Assembly (NCBI RefSeq): GCF_014191495.1
Contig: NZ_JACHWR010000002.1
Coordinates: 124,001 to 188,000, forward strand
Direction: 5' to 3'
Length of the DNA: 64,000 nt
Origin: Nocardioides soli
GTDB taxonomy: Bacteria > Actinomycetota > Actinomycetes > Propionibacteriales > Nocardioidaceae
Under the pieces are notes generated by a model. That model was given only the letters and a program-made list of their open reading frames with translations. It was not told the origin of the DNA and did no database searches. Below are positions 44,598-53,237 of this stretch, one piece after another. Each line of letters opens with the position of its first letter. The stretch's first letter is position 1. The position numbers and the translations under genes were made by a program.

Positions 44598-46820
44598 TCA
44601 GGCCTTCCGCGCCTGCGCGACCGACGCCGCCACGGACAGGTCCGGCTCGACCGCGGGCTCCCGGTGCTCGCGGAGCACGACCATGCTGCGCGTGGGGATC
44701 GGGAACGTCTCGCCGGCGGCGAACGTGCCGTCCTCGTCGGCGGATCCGCCGGTGTCGACGATCACGTCCCAGGCGTCGGCGTACTCCTCGGGTGGGAGCG
44801 TGACCGTCGCCTCGCCGTCGGCGTTGAAGTAGAGCAGGAAGTGGTCGTCGACGATCTGCCGTCCGCGCTCGTCGCGACCGGCGATGCCGTGGCCGTTGAG
44901 GTACATGCCGAGCGCCTGCGCCCCGCCCTGCCAGTCGTCGTCCTCCATCGGTCGCCCGTCGAGGTGCAGCCAGACGATGTCGTTGAGCCGGTCGCCGTCG
45001 CCCCCGTCGGGCACGCGCACCGTGTCGCCGGTGAAGAAGCGCTTGCGCCGGAACGTCGGGTGCTCCCGGCGCAGCCGGGAGACGGCCGCGGTGAACTCGA
45101 CCAGCGGCTGGTCCGCGTCGTCCCAGTGCACCCACGAGAGCTCGTTGTCCTGGGCGTAGGTGTTGTTGTTGCCCTGCTGGGTGCGGCCCAGTTCGTCGCC
45201 GTGCAGCAGCATCGGGACTCCCTGGCTGAGCAGCAGCGTGGCGATCAGGTTGCGCTGCGACCGGGAGCGCGCCGCGAGGATCTCAGGATCGTCGGTGGGG
45301 CCTTCGACGCCGTGGTTCCACGAGCGGTTGTGGCTCTCGCCGTCGTTGTTCCCCTCGCCGTTGGCGGCGTTGTGCTTCTCGTCGTACGACACCAGGTCGC
45401 GCAGCGTGAAGCCGTCGTGTGCGGTGACGAAGTTGATGCTCGCGACCGGGCGCCGGCCGGAGTGCTCGTAGAGATCGGCGGAGCCGGCGATCCGGGACGC
45501 GAACTCCCCGAGGGACGGCTCGCCACGCCAGAAGTCGCGGACGGTGTCGCGGTACTTGCCGTTCCACTCGGTCCACTGCGGCGGGAAGCCGCCGATCTGG
45601 TAGCCGCCGGGGCCGATGTCCCAGGGCTCGGCGATCAGCTTCACCTGGCTGACGACCGGGTCCTGCTGCACGAGCTCGAAGAACGTCGAGAGCCGGTCGA
45701 CGTCGTAGAACTCCCGGGCCAGCGTCGACGCGAGGTCGAAGCGGAAGCCGTCGACGTGCATCTCGGTGACCCAGTAGCGCAGCGAGTCCATGAGCAGCTG
45801 GAGCGAGTGCGGGTGCCGGACGTTGAGGCTGTTGCCGGTGCCCGTGTAGTCCATGTAGTAGCGCTGGTCGTCCTCGACCAGGCGGTAGTACGCCGCGTTG
45901 TCGATGCCCTTGAAGCTCAGCGTCGGGCCGAGGTGGTTGCCCTCCGCCGTGTGGTTGTAGACCACGTCGAGGATGACCTCGATGTCGGCGGCGTGCAGCG
46001 CCTTGACCATCGCCTTGAACTCCTGCACCTGCTGGCCCAGGCGCTCCTCGTCGCGCGCCATGGCGGAGTAGTCGGCGTGCGGGGCGAAGAAGCCGAGGGT
46101 GTTGTAGCCCCAGTAGTTGCGCAGTCCCTTCTCGAGCAGGGTGCTGTCCTGTACGAACTGGTGCACCGGCATCAGCTCGATCGCGGTCACGCCGAGCTTG
46201 GTCAGGTGCTCGATGACGGCCGGGTGCGCGACGCCGGCGTAGGTGCCGCGCAGGTCCTCGGGCACGTCGGGATGGAGCGCGGTGAGGCCCTTGACGTGGG
46301 CCTCGTAGACGACCGACTCGTTGTAGGGGTAGTCGAGGCGCCGGTCGCCCTCCCAGTCGAAGAACGGGTTGATGACCACGCCGTACGTCATGTGCGGCGC
46401 GGAGTCGTCGTCGTTGCGGGAGTCGGGATCGCCGAAGTCGTAGGAGAAGAGCGCCTGGTCCCAGTCGATCTCGCCGGCGGTCGCCTTGGCGTACGGGTCG
46501 AGCAGCAGCTTGGCCGGGTTGCCGCGCTGACCCTGCTCGGGCTCCCAGGGGCCGTGCACCCGGTAGCCGTAGCGCTGCCCGGGCTGGACGCCGGGCAGGT
46601 AGCAGTGCCACACGAAGGCGTCCACCTCGGTCAGCTCGACCCGAGTCTCCGTGCCCTCCGCGTCGAAGAGGCACAGCTCCACGCGCTCGGCGACCTCGCT
46701 GAACAGCGCGAAGTTGGTGCCGCTGCCGTCGAACGTCGCGCCCAGCGGGTAGGCCTGACCCGGCCAGCACTCCACCCTGTCCACCGCCTGGTCCACCGCC
46801 TGGTCCACCGCCTGGTCCAC
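44598..46820 (-). CDS. treX: Glycogen debranching enzyme (TreX/GlgX)
   Basis: GH13 isoamylase-type enzyme that removes alpha-1,6 branches from glycogen and feeds TreY. Conserved sequence begins at CWPGQAYPLGATFDGSGTNFAL. The catalytic set is nucleophile in VDGFRFDLASTL, acid/base Glu in LIAEPWDIGPGG and the third acid in VTAHDGFTLRDLVSYD. The start is unclear: a 12-bp tandem repeat (46779-46826) supplies four in-frame GTG codons and encodes VDQA repeats. GTG 46820 is the first of these, 46775 or 46784 fits the family length best, and an extension to 46901 would crowd the divergent gene. Confidence 0.92.
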   Translation of the reverse strand: MDQAVDQAVDQAVDRVECWPGQAYPLGATFDGSGTNFALFSEVAERVELCLFDAEGTETRVELTEVDAFVWHCYLPGVQPGQRYGYRVHGPWEPEQGQRGNPAKLLLDPYAKATAGEIDWDQALFSYDFGDPDSRNDDDSAPHMTYGVVINPFFDWEGDRRLDYPYNESVVYEAHVKGLTALHPDVPEDLRGTYAGVAHPAVIEHLTKLGVTAIELMPVHQFVQDSTLLEKGLRNYWGYNTLGFFAPHADYSAMARDEERLGQQVQEFKAMVKALHAADIEVILDVVYNHTAEGNHLGPTLSFKGIDNAAYYRLVEDDQRYYMDYTGTGNSLNVRHPHSLQLLMDSLRYWVTEMHVDGFRFDLASTLAREFYDVDRLSTFFELVQQDPVVSQVKLIAEPWDIGPGGYQIGGFPPQWTEWNGKYRDTVRDFWRGEPSLGEFASRIAGSADLYEHSGRRPVASINFVTAHDGFTLRDLVSYDEKHNAANGEGNNDGESHNRSWNHGVEGPTDDPEILAARSRSQRNLIATLLLSQGVPMLLHGDELGRTQQGNNNTYAQDNELSWVHWDDADQPLVEFTAAVSRLRREHPTFRRKRFFTGDTVRVPDGGDGDRLNDIVWLHLDGRPMEDDDWQGGAQALGMYLNGHGIAGRDERGRQIVDDHFLLYFNADGEATVTLPPEEYADAWDVIVDTGGSADEDGTFAAGETFPIPTRSMVVLREHREPAVEPDLSVAASVAQARKA

Positions 46821-46826
46821 CGCCCG
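46779..46826. repeat. 12-bp tandem repeat at the treX start
   Basis: Four tandem copies of GTCCACCGCCTG (the last differs in its final two bases). Read on the treX strand each unit is GTGGACCAGGCG, i.e. Val-Asp-Gln-Ala, and begins with a possible GTG start codon preceded by AGGCG. The unit length keeps frame, so copy-number change would add or remove start codons without shifting treX. Confidence 0.8.
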
Positions 46827-46942
46827 TCGGCCGCTGCTTGGAACGATCGAAGCACACGTACCCCGCCCGCGGGAGGGCCGAACCCGCGGTCCCGCCACCA
46901 CCCCCGGTTGCGGGTCGTGCCGAGCAGGCGAAGGATTCGGGC

Positions 46943-47680
46943 ATGACCGCCAGCGAGATCGACGTCCCCAGCGGGCCGCACGAGGGTGAGCCGCACCGCT
47001 CCGGCGGGCTCGCCAGCCGACTGAACTGGCTGCGCGCGGCCGTGCTCGGCGCCAACGACGGCATCGTCTCGACGGCCGGCATCGTGATCGGCGCCGTCGG
47101 TGCGACCAGCGAGCGCTCCGCGATCGTGATCGCCGGCGTCGCCGGGCTGGCCGCGGGCGCGATGAGCATGGGTGCCGGCGAGTACGTCTCCGTCAGCACC
47201 CAGCGCGACTCCGAGCTCGCGCTGCTCGACCGGGAGCGCCAGGAGCTGGCCGAGATGCCCGACGAGGAGCTCGCCGAGCTCACGGCGCTCTACGTCGAGA
47301 AGGGCCTCGACGAGTCCCTGGCCCAGGAGGTCGCCGAGGCGCTGACGAGGAAGGACGCGCTGGGGGCGCACGCCGAGGTCGAGCTCGGGATCGACCCGGA
47401 CGACATCTCGAGTCCCTGGCACGCGGCGTGGGCGTCGATGCTGTCCTTCACGGTCGGCGCGCTGCTGCCGCTGCTGACGATGACGCTGGCCGCGCCCGAT
47501 CTCCGGCTCTGGCTCACCGTCGGGGCCGTGGTCGTCGCGTTGGCCGCGACCGGCTTCGTCAGCGCCCGGCTCGGGTACGCCAAGCCCGGGCGCGCCGTGG
47601 TGCGCAACATGGCCGGTGGACTCTTCGCGATGGCCGTGACCTATGCCATCGGCTCCGCGCTCGGCACGCAGATCGGGTGA
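46943..47680 (+). CDS. VIT1/CCC1-family metal (Fe/Mn) transporter
   Basis: A 245-aa membrane protein. The first helix region WLRAAVLGANDGIVSTAGIVIG and the following AAGAMSMGAGEYVSVSTQRD are signatures of the VIT1/CCC1 family, which exports or stores iron and manganese. A cytoplasmic metal-binding loop rich in Glu (about 80-125, LLDRERQELAEMPDEELAEL) follows, then three more helices. ATG 46943 has GAAGGA six to eight bases upstream. It is divergent from treX. Confidence 0.92.
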   Translation: MTASEIDVPSGPHEGEPHRSGGLASRLNWLRAAVLGANDGIVSTAGIVIGAVGATSERSAIVIAGVAGLAAGAMSMGAGEYVSVSTQRDSELALLDRERQELAEMPDEELAELTALYVEKGLDESLAQEVAEALTRKDALGAHAEVELGIDPDDISSPWHAAWASMLSFTVGALLPLLTMTLAAPDLRLWLTVGAVVVALAATGFVSARLGYAKPGRAVVRNMAGGLFAMAVTYAIGSALGTQIG

Positions 47681-47690
47681 CGGGCGGCCG

Positions 47691-48269
47691 ATGCCCACTG
47701 CGATGCGGATGTTCGCCGCCGTCGTGCCGCCGGTCGAGGCGATTGAGCACCTCGACGAGTTCCTCGAGCCGCGCCGGTCGGCCGCGCCGTTCCGGTGGGC
47801 GAGCAGCGAGCAGCTCCACGTCACGCTGGCATTCCTGGCTCGGGTCGAGGAGCGCCGGCTCGACGACCTCGCCGAGCGGCTGGCCCGGGCGGCCGCACGG
47901 CGTACTGCGTTCGAGACCGCGATCACCGGCGGCGGCGCCTTCCCGAACGTCGGGCGGGCACGGGTGCTCTGGGCCGGGCTGGACCTCGACGAGGCGGCCC
48001 GCGCCCAGCTCGACCGGCTCGCGACCGGCTGCCGCGCCGCGGCCGCGCGGGCGGGGATCGAGGTCGACGGGCAGCGCTTCCGGCCGCACCTGACCGTGGC
48101 CCGGGTCGGCCACTCCACGGAGCTGACCAGCTGGGTCCGGCTGCTCGACGGGTACGCCGGGCCGCGCTGGAGCGTCGACCGGGTCACGCTGGTCGCGTCG
48201 TACCTCGGGGAGGGGCCGCGCGGCCGGCCCCGCTACGAGGAGGTCGGCGAGTTCGAGCTCGGCGGCTGA
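47691..48269 (+). CDS. thpR: RNA 2',3'-cyclic phosphodiesterase / 2'-5' RNA ligase family (ThpR)
   Basis: A 192-aa 2H-phosphoesterase. The two catalytic HxT motifs are HVTLAF (about 43-48) and HLTVAR (about 131-136), normal spacing for ThpR. The family hydrolyses 2',3'-cyclic phosphates at RNA ends; the in vivo substrate is unknown. ATG 47691 is used; MRMFAAVV at 47703 is a possible shorter start. It follows the metal transporter by ten bases and overlaps the end of the convergent alarmone synthetase gene by 37 bp. Confidence 0.88.
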   Translation: MPTAMRMFAAVVPPVEAIEHLDEFLEPRRSAAPFRWASSEQLHVTLAFLARVEERRLDDLAERLARAAARRTAFETAITGGGAFPNVGRARVLWAGLDLDEAARAQLDRLATGCRAAAARAGIEVDGQRFRPHLTVARVGHSTELTSWVRLLDGYAGPRWSVDRVTLVASYLGEGPRGRPRYEEVGEFELGG

Positions 48270-49000
48270 GCGCCGATCCGGCGCAGCGCGGCCAGGAGGG
48301 CGGCGTCCGGGTGGCTGACGCCGTCCTGGAGCTCGGTGACCACCGACGACGGCAGGGCGTCGAGCCCCCGCACCTCCTGGTGCAGCCGCTCCATCGTGGT
48401 GTCGAGGGCGTACGACGTCTCGGCCGCCTCGCGCAGCCCGTCGAGCAGGTCGGCCGGGACGTCGCGGCGGTACTTGTAGTAGATCTTGTGCTCGAGGCTG
48501 GCCCAGAAGTCCATCGCGATCGTGCGGAACTGCACCTCAACCGTCACCGGCTTCGCCCCGCCGGAGAGGAAGACCGGCACCTCGACGAGCGCGTGCAGGC
48601 TGCGGTAGCCGTTCGGCTTCGGTGTGCCGACGTAGTCGCGGACCTCCATCGTGGTGATGTCCGGCTGCTCGGTGAGCAGGTCGAAGACGCGGTAGACGTC
48701 GGAGGTGAAGCTGCACACGACCCGGACGCCGGCGATGTCGGTGACCTTCGCCCGGACCTCGTCGAACGACGGGTGCTCGTCGAGCGAGAGGCCCTTGCGC
48801 CGGATCTTCTCCAGGAGGCTCTCGGGCGACTTGAGCCGGGAGGAGACGCTCTCGATCGGGTTGTAGTCGTGCAGGTGGGTGAACTCGTCGCGCAGGATGT
48901 TGAGCTTGGTGACGACCTCGTCCATGCCGAACCGGTGCTCCAGCATGAACCGCCGGAAGTCCTCCTCCTGGGTGCCGGGTCCCGTGGTCACGGCATCCAC
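48233..49000 (-). CDS. Small alarmone synthetase, RelA/SpoT-domain GTP pyrophosphokinase
   Basis: A 255-aa single-domain (p)ppGpp synthetase of the RelP/RelQ (YjbM) type. The RelA/SpoT domain shows IRRKGLSLDE... VTDIAGVRVVCSFTSDVYRVFDLL, GTPKPNGYRSLHALVEVPV (substrate loop) and the EVQFRTIAMDFWASLEHKIYYKYR box with the catalytic Glu. There is no hydrolase HD, TGS or ACT domain. GTG 49000 is chosen because sequence conserved in the family begins just after it; a start at 49066 would run into the divergent small gene. Confidence 0.92.
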   Translation of the reverse strand: MDAVTTGPGTQEEDFRRFMLEHRFGMDEVVTKLNILRDEFTHLHDYNPIESVSSRLKSPESLLEKIRRKGLSLDEHPSFDEVRAKVTDIAGVRVVCSFTSDVYRVFDLLTEQPDITTMEVRDYVGTPKPNGYRSLHALVEVPVFLSGGAKPVTVEVQFRTIAMDFWASLEHKIYYKYRRDVPADLLDGLREAAETSYALDTTMERLHQEVRGLDALPSSVVTELQDGVSHPDAALLAALRRIGAQPPSSNSPTSS

Positions 49001-49064
49001 ACTACGAAGCGGGTGGGTGCCCGCTGTGCCGGTGACCTCCCGACGACTCGGTCGTTGGAGGTGC

Positions 49065-49241
49065 ATGAGCGAGGAAGACGACGAGCGGCTCGGCCGGCCG
49101 GACGGTCACCGGTACGACGCGCCCGAGTCCCGCGAGACCCGGATCGGCAAGGAGTGGGTCTACGGCGCCCTCGGCGTCCTCGTGCTGGTGCTGATGGTGC
49201 TGATCGCCACCGGGACCGTGCAGATCTTCCCGGGCGGCTGA
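49065..49241 (+). CDS. Small single-helix membrane protein
   Basis: A 58-aa protein: a charged N-terminus (MSEEDDERLGRPDGHRYD), then one hydrophobic helix (about 32-50, YGALGVLVLVLMVLIATG) and a short TVQIFPGG tail outside. GGAGG lies three bases before the ATG, closer than usual. Similar short proteins of unknown function are frequent in actinobacteria. It is divergent from the alarmone synthetase gene. Confidence 0.6.
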   Translation: MSEEDDERLGRPDGHRYDAPESRETRIGKEWVYGALGVLVLVLMVLIATGTVQIFPGG

Positions 49242-49256
49242 CCCATGGCCCCGGCG

Positions 49257-50753
49257 TCAGCAGCGGCGGCGCACCTCGCCCCGGCACACGTCGTGGCCGG
49301 AGCCGCCCTGGGTGATGTCGCGACCCGGTCCGCCCACCAACCGGTCCCGACCGGCGCCGCCGATCAGCACGTCGCGGCCGCCGCGCCCCCAGATCCGGTC
49401 GGCCCCGCCGTTGCCGTCGATCCGGTTGGCCGCGGCGTTGCCCCGGATCCGGTCCTTGCCCTGGGAGCCCTGGACCCGCTCGAAGCCGGCGGCCGTCGAG
49501 GTGCCGAACCGGTAGGAGACCTTTCCGTGCCCGGCGAGGTCGACCTTGGTCCTCCCGTGGACGTCGCGCAGGTCGAGCAGGTCGACGCCGGCGCCGCCCT
49601 GGGCCGTGCTGGTGCAGGCCGGCAGCGCACCGCAGGCGGTGACGGCGCCGGAGGCGAGGGTCGGGTAGGGCAGCCGGATCCGGTCCTTGCCCTCGCCGCC
49701 GCGGAAGGCGAAGGCGCCCACCGGGATCAGGTTGGCGGTGAGGTCGACCTCGCCGCGCAGGCGGTCCTTGCCCGAGCCGCCGTCGAGCGTGCCCTGGTAC
49801 GACGCGATCAGCGTGTCGTTGCCGGAGTTGCCGGCCGCGCTTCCGCCGAGGATGCGCACGTAGTCGTCGCCCGGGCCGGCGTGCACGTCGCCGGAGGCGA
49901 CCGTGACGTGGTCGTCGCCGCCGGCGGTCCACACCGCGTCGACGCCCGGCGTACTCGTGGAGAGCGCGTCGACGCTGCTGTAGTACTCGGTGTCGCCGGT
50001 GCCGAGGAAGACGTCGGCTCCGGTGCCGCCGTCGAACCGGCGGACGCCGCTGAAGGTGTCGGTGCCCTGGCCGATCGCGGTGCCCGCCGCGACGTCGAAG
50101 GTGACCGGTGCCGAGCCGTTGTAGTCGAGGGTCGCGGTCGGTGGGCCGGTGATGGTGTCGTTGCCGGCGCCCGGGGTGAGCACGTGCCCGCTGCCGCCGG
50201 GTGCGGAGAGGCTGTCGTCGCCCTCGTTGCCGAACAGGTGCTGGTCGTCGCCGCCGGTGGAGTCGAGGACGTCGTTGCCCTCGTCGCCGTAGGCGAAGGT
50301 GCCGCCGCCCCCGGAGGCGTGGATCTGGTCGTGGCCCGCGTCGCCGTGGAGCACCGCCGAGGCCCCGGTGATCGAGTCGTTGCCGTCGCCGCCGTGGATG
50401 CGCACGCCCGGGCCGGCATCGATCGAGTCGGCCCCGGTGCCCCCGCGCACCGCGGCCGGTGCCGCGCTCGACCCCGACGGACTGCCGCAGAGCACGTCGT
50501 CGCCACCGAGCCCGACGACGGTGACCTGGGCGAAGCCGTTGGCGGACAGCACGTCGCGCTGGGGAGTGCCGGTGATCGTCTGCCCGGCAGCGGTCGCGAC
50601 CTTGTCCGAGGGCTTGCCCTGGCAGAGCACGTCGGCCGGGGCCGCACCGGCCGGTGCCGAGGCCCAGGCGACGGTGAGCGGGACGACGAGGGTGACGGCC
50701 GCGGTGAGGACGACGTGGCGCGCTGGACGAGCGTGGTTCCCGAGAATGCTCAT
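49257..50753 (-). CDS. Secreted RTX-like calcium-binding repeat protein
   Basis: A 498-aa exported protein. Signal peptide to about residue 37 (VVLTAAVTLVVPLTVAWASAPAGA). The mature part is built of about a dozen GGxGxDx-type nonapeptide repeats, e.g. GGTGADSID, GGDGNDSIT, GDEGNDVLD, GGSGKDRLRG and, at the C-terminus, GGRDVLIGGAGRDRLVGG, interrupted by beta-rich inserts. These repeats normally bind Ca2+ in parallel beta-rolls. Six Cys, including a C-terminal pair, suggest disulfides. No enzymatic domain is seen. Confidence 0.87.
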   Translation of the reverse strand: MSILGNHARPARHVVLTAAVTLVVPLTVAWASAPAGAAPADVLCQGKPSDKVATAAGQTITGTPQRDVLSANGFAQVTVVGLGGDDVLCGSPSGSSAAPAAVRGGTGADSIDAGPGVRIHGGDGNDSITGASAVLHGDAGHDQIHASGGGGTFAYGDEGNDVLDSTGGDDQHLFGNEGDDSLSAPGGSGHVLTPGAGNDTITGPPTATLDYNGSAPVTFDVAAGTAIGQGTDTFSGVRRFDGGTGADVFLGTGDTEYYSSVDALSTSTPGVDAVWTAGGDDHVTVASGDVHAGPGDDYVRILGGSAAGNSGNDTLIASYQGTLDGGSGKDRLRGEVDLTANLIPVGAFAFRGGEGKDRIRLPYPTLASGAVTACGALPACTSTAQGGAGVDLLDLRDVHGRTKVDLAGHGKVSYRFGTSTAAGFERVQGSQGKDRIRGNAAANRIDGNGGADRIWGRGGRDVLIGGAGRDRLVGGPGRDITQGGSGHDVCRGEVRRRC

Positions 50754-50804
50754 GGGTGGATCATGAGCACGCGGGCGCCGCGGTAAACGCCCCGGACGAT
50801 CCGC

Positions 50805-51446
50805 TCAGCCGGCGACGCCGTACAGCCGGTCGCCGGCGTCGCCGAGGCCGGGCACGATGTACCCCTTCTCGTTGAGCCGCTCGTCGAGGGCCGCGGTGAC
50901 GACCGTGACCGGCACGTCGAGGCCGTCGAGCTCGCGCTCCAGCCGCTCGCAGCCCTCGGGAGCCGCGAGCAGGCAGATCGCGGTGATGTCGTTGGCGCCG
51001 CGGTCGGTGAGGAACCGGATCGCCGCGGCCAGCGTGCCGCCGGTCGCCAGCATCGGGTCGAGCACGTAGCACTGGCGCCCCGAGAGGTCCTCGGGCAGCC
51101 GCTCGGCGTACGTCGATGCCTGCAGCGTCTCCTCGTTGCGGATCATGCCGAGGAAGCCGACCTCGGCCGTCGGCAGCAGCCGCATCATCCCGTCGAGCAT
51201 GCCCAGGCCGGCGCGCAGGATCGGCACCACCAGCGGCTTCGGGGTCGCCAGCGAGACGCCCGTCGTCGGCGCCACCGGCGTCACGATGTCGTAGGGGGTG
51301 ACGCGCACGTCGCGGGTCGCCTCGTAGGCCAGCAGGGTCACCAGCTCGTCGGCGAGCCGGCGGAACGTCGGCGAGTCGGTGCCCTCGTCGCGCAGGTGGG
51401 TCAGCTTGTGGGCGACGAGCGGGTGGTCGACGACGTGGGTGCGCAT
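50805..51446 (-). CDS. upp: Uracil phosphoribosyltransferase (Upp)
   Basis: 213-aa enzyme of pyrimidine salvage making UMP from uracil and PRPP. Start [20 protein letters not shown] is typical; the PRPP-binding motif is [16 protein letters not shown] (about 127-142); [20 protein letters not shown] is the C-terminal uracil-binding part. ATG 51446 gives the family length. It is divergent from the tRNA deaminase-associated gene. Confidence 0.97.
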   Translation of the reverse strand: MRTHVVDHPLVAHKLTHLRDEGTDSPTFRRLADELVTLLAYEATRDVRVTPYDIVTPVAPTTGVSLATPKPLVVPILRAGLGMLDGMMRLLPTAEVGFLGMIRNEETLQASTYAERLPEDLSGRQCYVLDPMLATGGTLAAAIRFLTDRGANDITAICLLAAPEGCERLERELDGLDVPVTVVTAALDERLNEKGYIVPGLGDAGDRLYGVAG

Positions 51447-51558
51447 GCCCCGAACCCTAATGGCTGAGGGCCGAAAGGGGGTTGGCCACTCCCGTCCGGT
51501 CTGCCACCCTGGAGGCATCGATGGCGTGGACGCAGCGGGGGCGGAACGGAGGGGTGCC

Positions 51559-52044
51559 ATGGCCGACCAGATCGAGGCGGTGGACTTCGCCCTCGCCGCC
51601 TACCGCGAGGAGGGGGTCTGGGCCGTCGCGGAGCTCGCCCACGACCTGATCGACGACGTCGACACGCTCTCCCACGCGCTGCGCCGCTTCCCGGGCGACG
51701 GCGGTGCGGTCGGGCTGGTCGCCGTCGACGAGGACTTCTTCATCATCGTGCGGGTCGCTGGCGCGACGACTCGGGTGCTGCTCTCCGACATCACCGCCGC
51801 CGACGAGTGGGAGCTGGCCAGCTCCGCCGTCGACTTCCTCGGGCTGCCGCAGCCCGAGGACGAGGACGACCAGGTGCCCGCGGGCGACCTCGACCTGCTC
51901 GGCGACCTCGGCATGCGCGCGATGGACATGGGCGTCCTGCTCGACGACGTCGACCTCTACCCCGACGAGATGCTCTCCGACATCGCCCGCCGGCTCGGCT
52001 TCGGCGAGCTCTTCGACGACGCCATCGGACTGACCTCCGCGTGA
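51559..52044 (+). CDS. tRNA adenosine deaminase-associated protein
   Basis: A 161-aa acidic protein of the actinobacterial family regularly found directly before tadA. Segments [41 protein letters not shown] and [23 protein letters not shown] are characteristic. Role unknown; the constant position suggests a partner of TadA. ATG 51559 follows GGAGGGG. Its stop overlaps the tadA start (GTGA). Confidence 0.9.
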   Translation: MADQIEAVDFALAAYREEGVWAVAELAHDLIDDVDTLSHALRRFPGDGGAVGLVAVDEDFFIIVRVAGATTRVLLSDITAADEWELASSAVDFLGLPQPEDEDDQVPAGDLDLLGDLGMRAMDMGVLLDDVDLYPDEMLSDIARRLGFGELFDDAIGLTSA

Positions 52045-52499
52045 GCGCTGGCCGGTGGGACGGCGCGATGGGCGCCGCCCTCGACGAGGCGCGCGCCGCG
52101 CTGGCGACCGGCGACGTGCCGATCGGTGCGATCGTGCTGGCCCCGGACGGTACGCCGGCCGGGCGCGGTCGCAACGTGCGCGAGGCCGACCACGACCCGA
52201 CCGGGCACGCCGAGGTGGTCGCGCTCCGCGAGGCCGCCCGGCGACGCGGCGAGTGGCGGCTCGACGGGCACACGCTGGTGGTGACCCTCGAGCCCTGCAC
52301 CATGTGCGCGGGCGCCGCGGTGCTCAGCCGGGTGGAGCGGGTCGTCTTCGGTGCCTGGGACCCCAAGGCGGGCGCCGTCGGGAGCCTGTGGGACGTGGTG
52401 CGCGACCGCCGGCTCAACCACCGGCCCGAGGTGGTCGCCGAGGTCCGGGCCGCCGAGTCCGCGGCGCTGCTGGAGGAGTTCTTCGCGAGCCATCGCTGA
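52041..52499 (+). CDS. tadA: tRNA-specific adenosine deaminase (TadA)
   Basis: 152-aa zinc deaminase converting A34 to inosine in tRNA-Arg(ACG). Zinc and catalytic motif HAEVVAL (His and Glu) and PCTMCAGA (two Cys ligands), with VPIGAIVL at the N-terminus and LNHRPEVVAEV near the end. GTG 52041 overlaps the upstream stop, so translation is coupled. Confidence 0.95.
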   Translation: MSAGRWDGAMGAALDEARAALATGDVPIGAIVLAPDGTPAGRGRNVREADHDPTGHAEVVALREAARRRGEWRLDGHTLVVTLEPCTMCAGAAVLSRVERVVFGAWDPKAGAVGSLWDVVRDRRLNHRPEVVAEVRAAESAALLEEFFASHR

Positions 52500-52508
52500 C
52501 CGGCGCGG

Positions 52509-52706
52509 CTATCCCACCCAGGCCCGCGTGACGATGCCGTCGTCGTCGTGCTCGAGGTTCACCCGACTCTCGCGGTAGTCCATCGTCAGCATCGAGTCGG
52601 GGGTGTACGGACGGACCAGCCAGCCGGCCCCGGTCGCGATGCGGGTCGCCTCGTCGAGGGTCCGGCCGACCAGGGAGTCGACGAAGGAGTCGTCCGGTGG
52701 GATCAC
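52509..52706 (-). CDS. I78-family peptidase inhibitor-like small protein
   Basis: A 65-aa protein from GTG 52706. The sequence runs LVGRTLDEATRIATGAGWLVRP and then TMDYRESRVNLEHDDDGIVTRAWVG, matching the I78/potato-inhibitor-I-like fold with its conserved TxDYRxxRVN core and terminal aromatic-x-Gly. There is no signal peptide, so it may act inside the cell or not be an inhibitor. Its start overlaps the stop of the SnoaL-like gene (GTGA). Confidence 0.8.
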   Translation of the reverse strand: MIPPDDSFVDSLVGRTLDEATRIATGAGWLVRPYTPDSMLTMDYRESRVNLEHDDDGIVTRAWVG

Positions 52707-53101
52707 GACGGCCGCAGGACGTAGAACTCCGTGAACTCCCGGCACCGCCCCCGGTCGTCGAACCGGATCAGGAAGCAGTTGTCGTAGACCTGGTGCACGG
52801 GCCCGCCGGGATGCCGTCGGTAGCTGGTCGACCCGCGCGCCACGACCACGTTGCCGTCGACGGCCACCGGCGCGTACGTCGCCTCGTAGGTGCCGGGCTC
52901 GTCCCGGGTCGAGGCGACGCCGGAGGCGTCCGCACCCAGCCAGGATGCGACGACGGCCGTCCGGCCGACGATCGGCTCGTCGTACGGGTGGTAGCGGTAG
53001 GACACGTCGTCGGCGAAGAGCGCGCCGATCTCGGCCGGGTCGTAGCTGAGCCATGCCGCGACGTACCGGTCGAGCCACTGCTGCGCGCTGCCGTGGTCCA
53101 T
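52703..53101 (-). CDS. SnoaL/NTF2-like protein
   Basis: A 132-aa protein of the cone-shaped NTF2 fold: QQWLDRYVAAWLSYDPAEIGALFADDVSYRYHPYDEPIVGR at the N-terminus (shown in parts) and CFLIRFDDRGRCREFTEFYV at the C-terminus. It could be a small polyketide cyclase-like enzyme or a ligand-binding protein; no catalytic residues can be assigned safely. It is coupled to the I78-like gene downstream and divergent from lutA. Confidence 0.82.
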   Translation of the reverse strand: MDHGSAQQWLDRYVAAWLSYDPAEIGALFADDVSYRYHPYDEPIVGRTAVVASWLGADASGVASTRDEPGTYEATYAPVAVDGNVVVARGSTSYRRHPGGPVHQVYDNCFLIRFDDRGRCREFTEFYVLRPS

Positions 53102-53237
53102 GTCTCTCACGGTACGCCGGCCTGCTCCGAGGTCGAGTCGGGACTTCTGGACACCGGACTCCGGACTCGACCGACAGCCTGGGTGGCGGCGAACCGGTCC
53201 TCGAGCAGTACGCCGTCGCGTGGGCGATGATGAGCGG

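Noticed and set aside
46779..46826. CRISPR-like or clustered repeat at treX
   Set aside because: Contiguous 12-bp units with no spacers; a coding minisatellite.
49257..50753. Regularly spaced repeats suggesting a CRISPR array
   Set aside because: They are nonapeptide RTX coding repeats with divergent DNA; no identical direct repeats with unique spacers.
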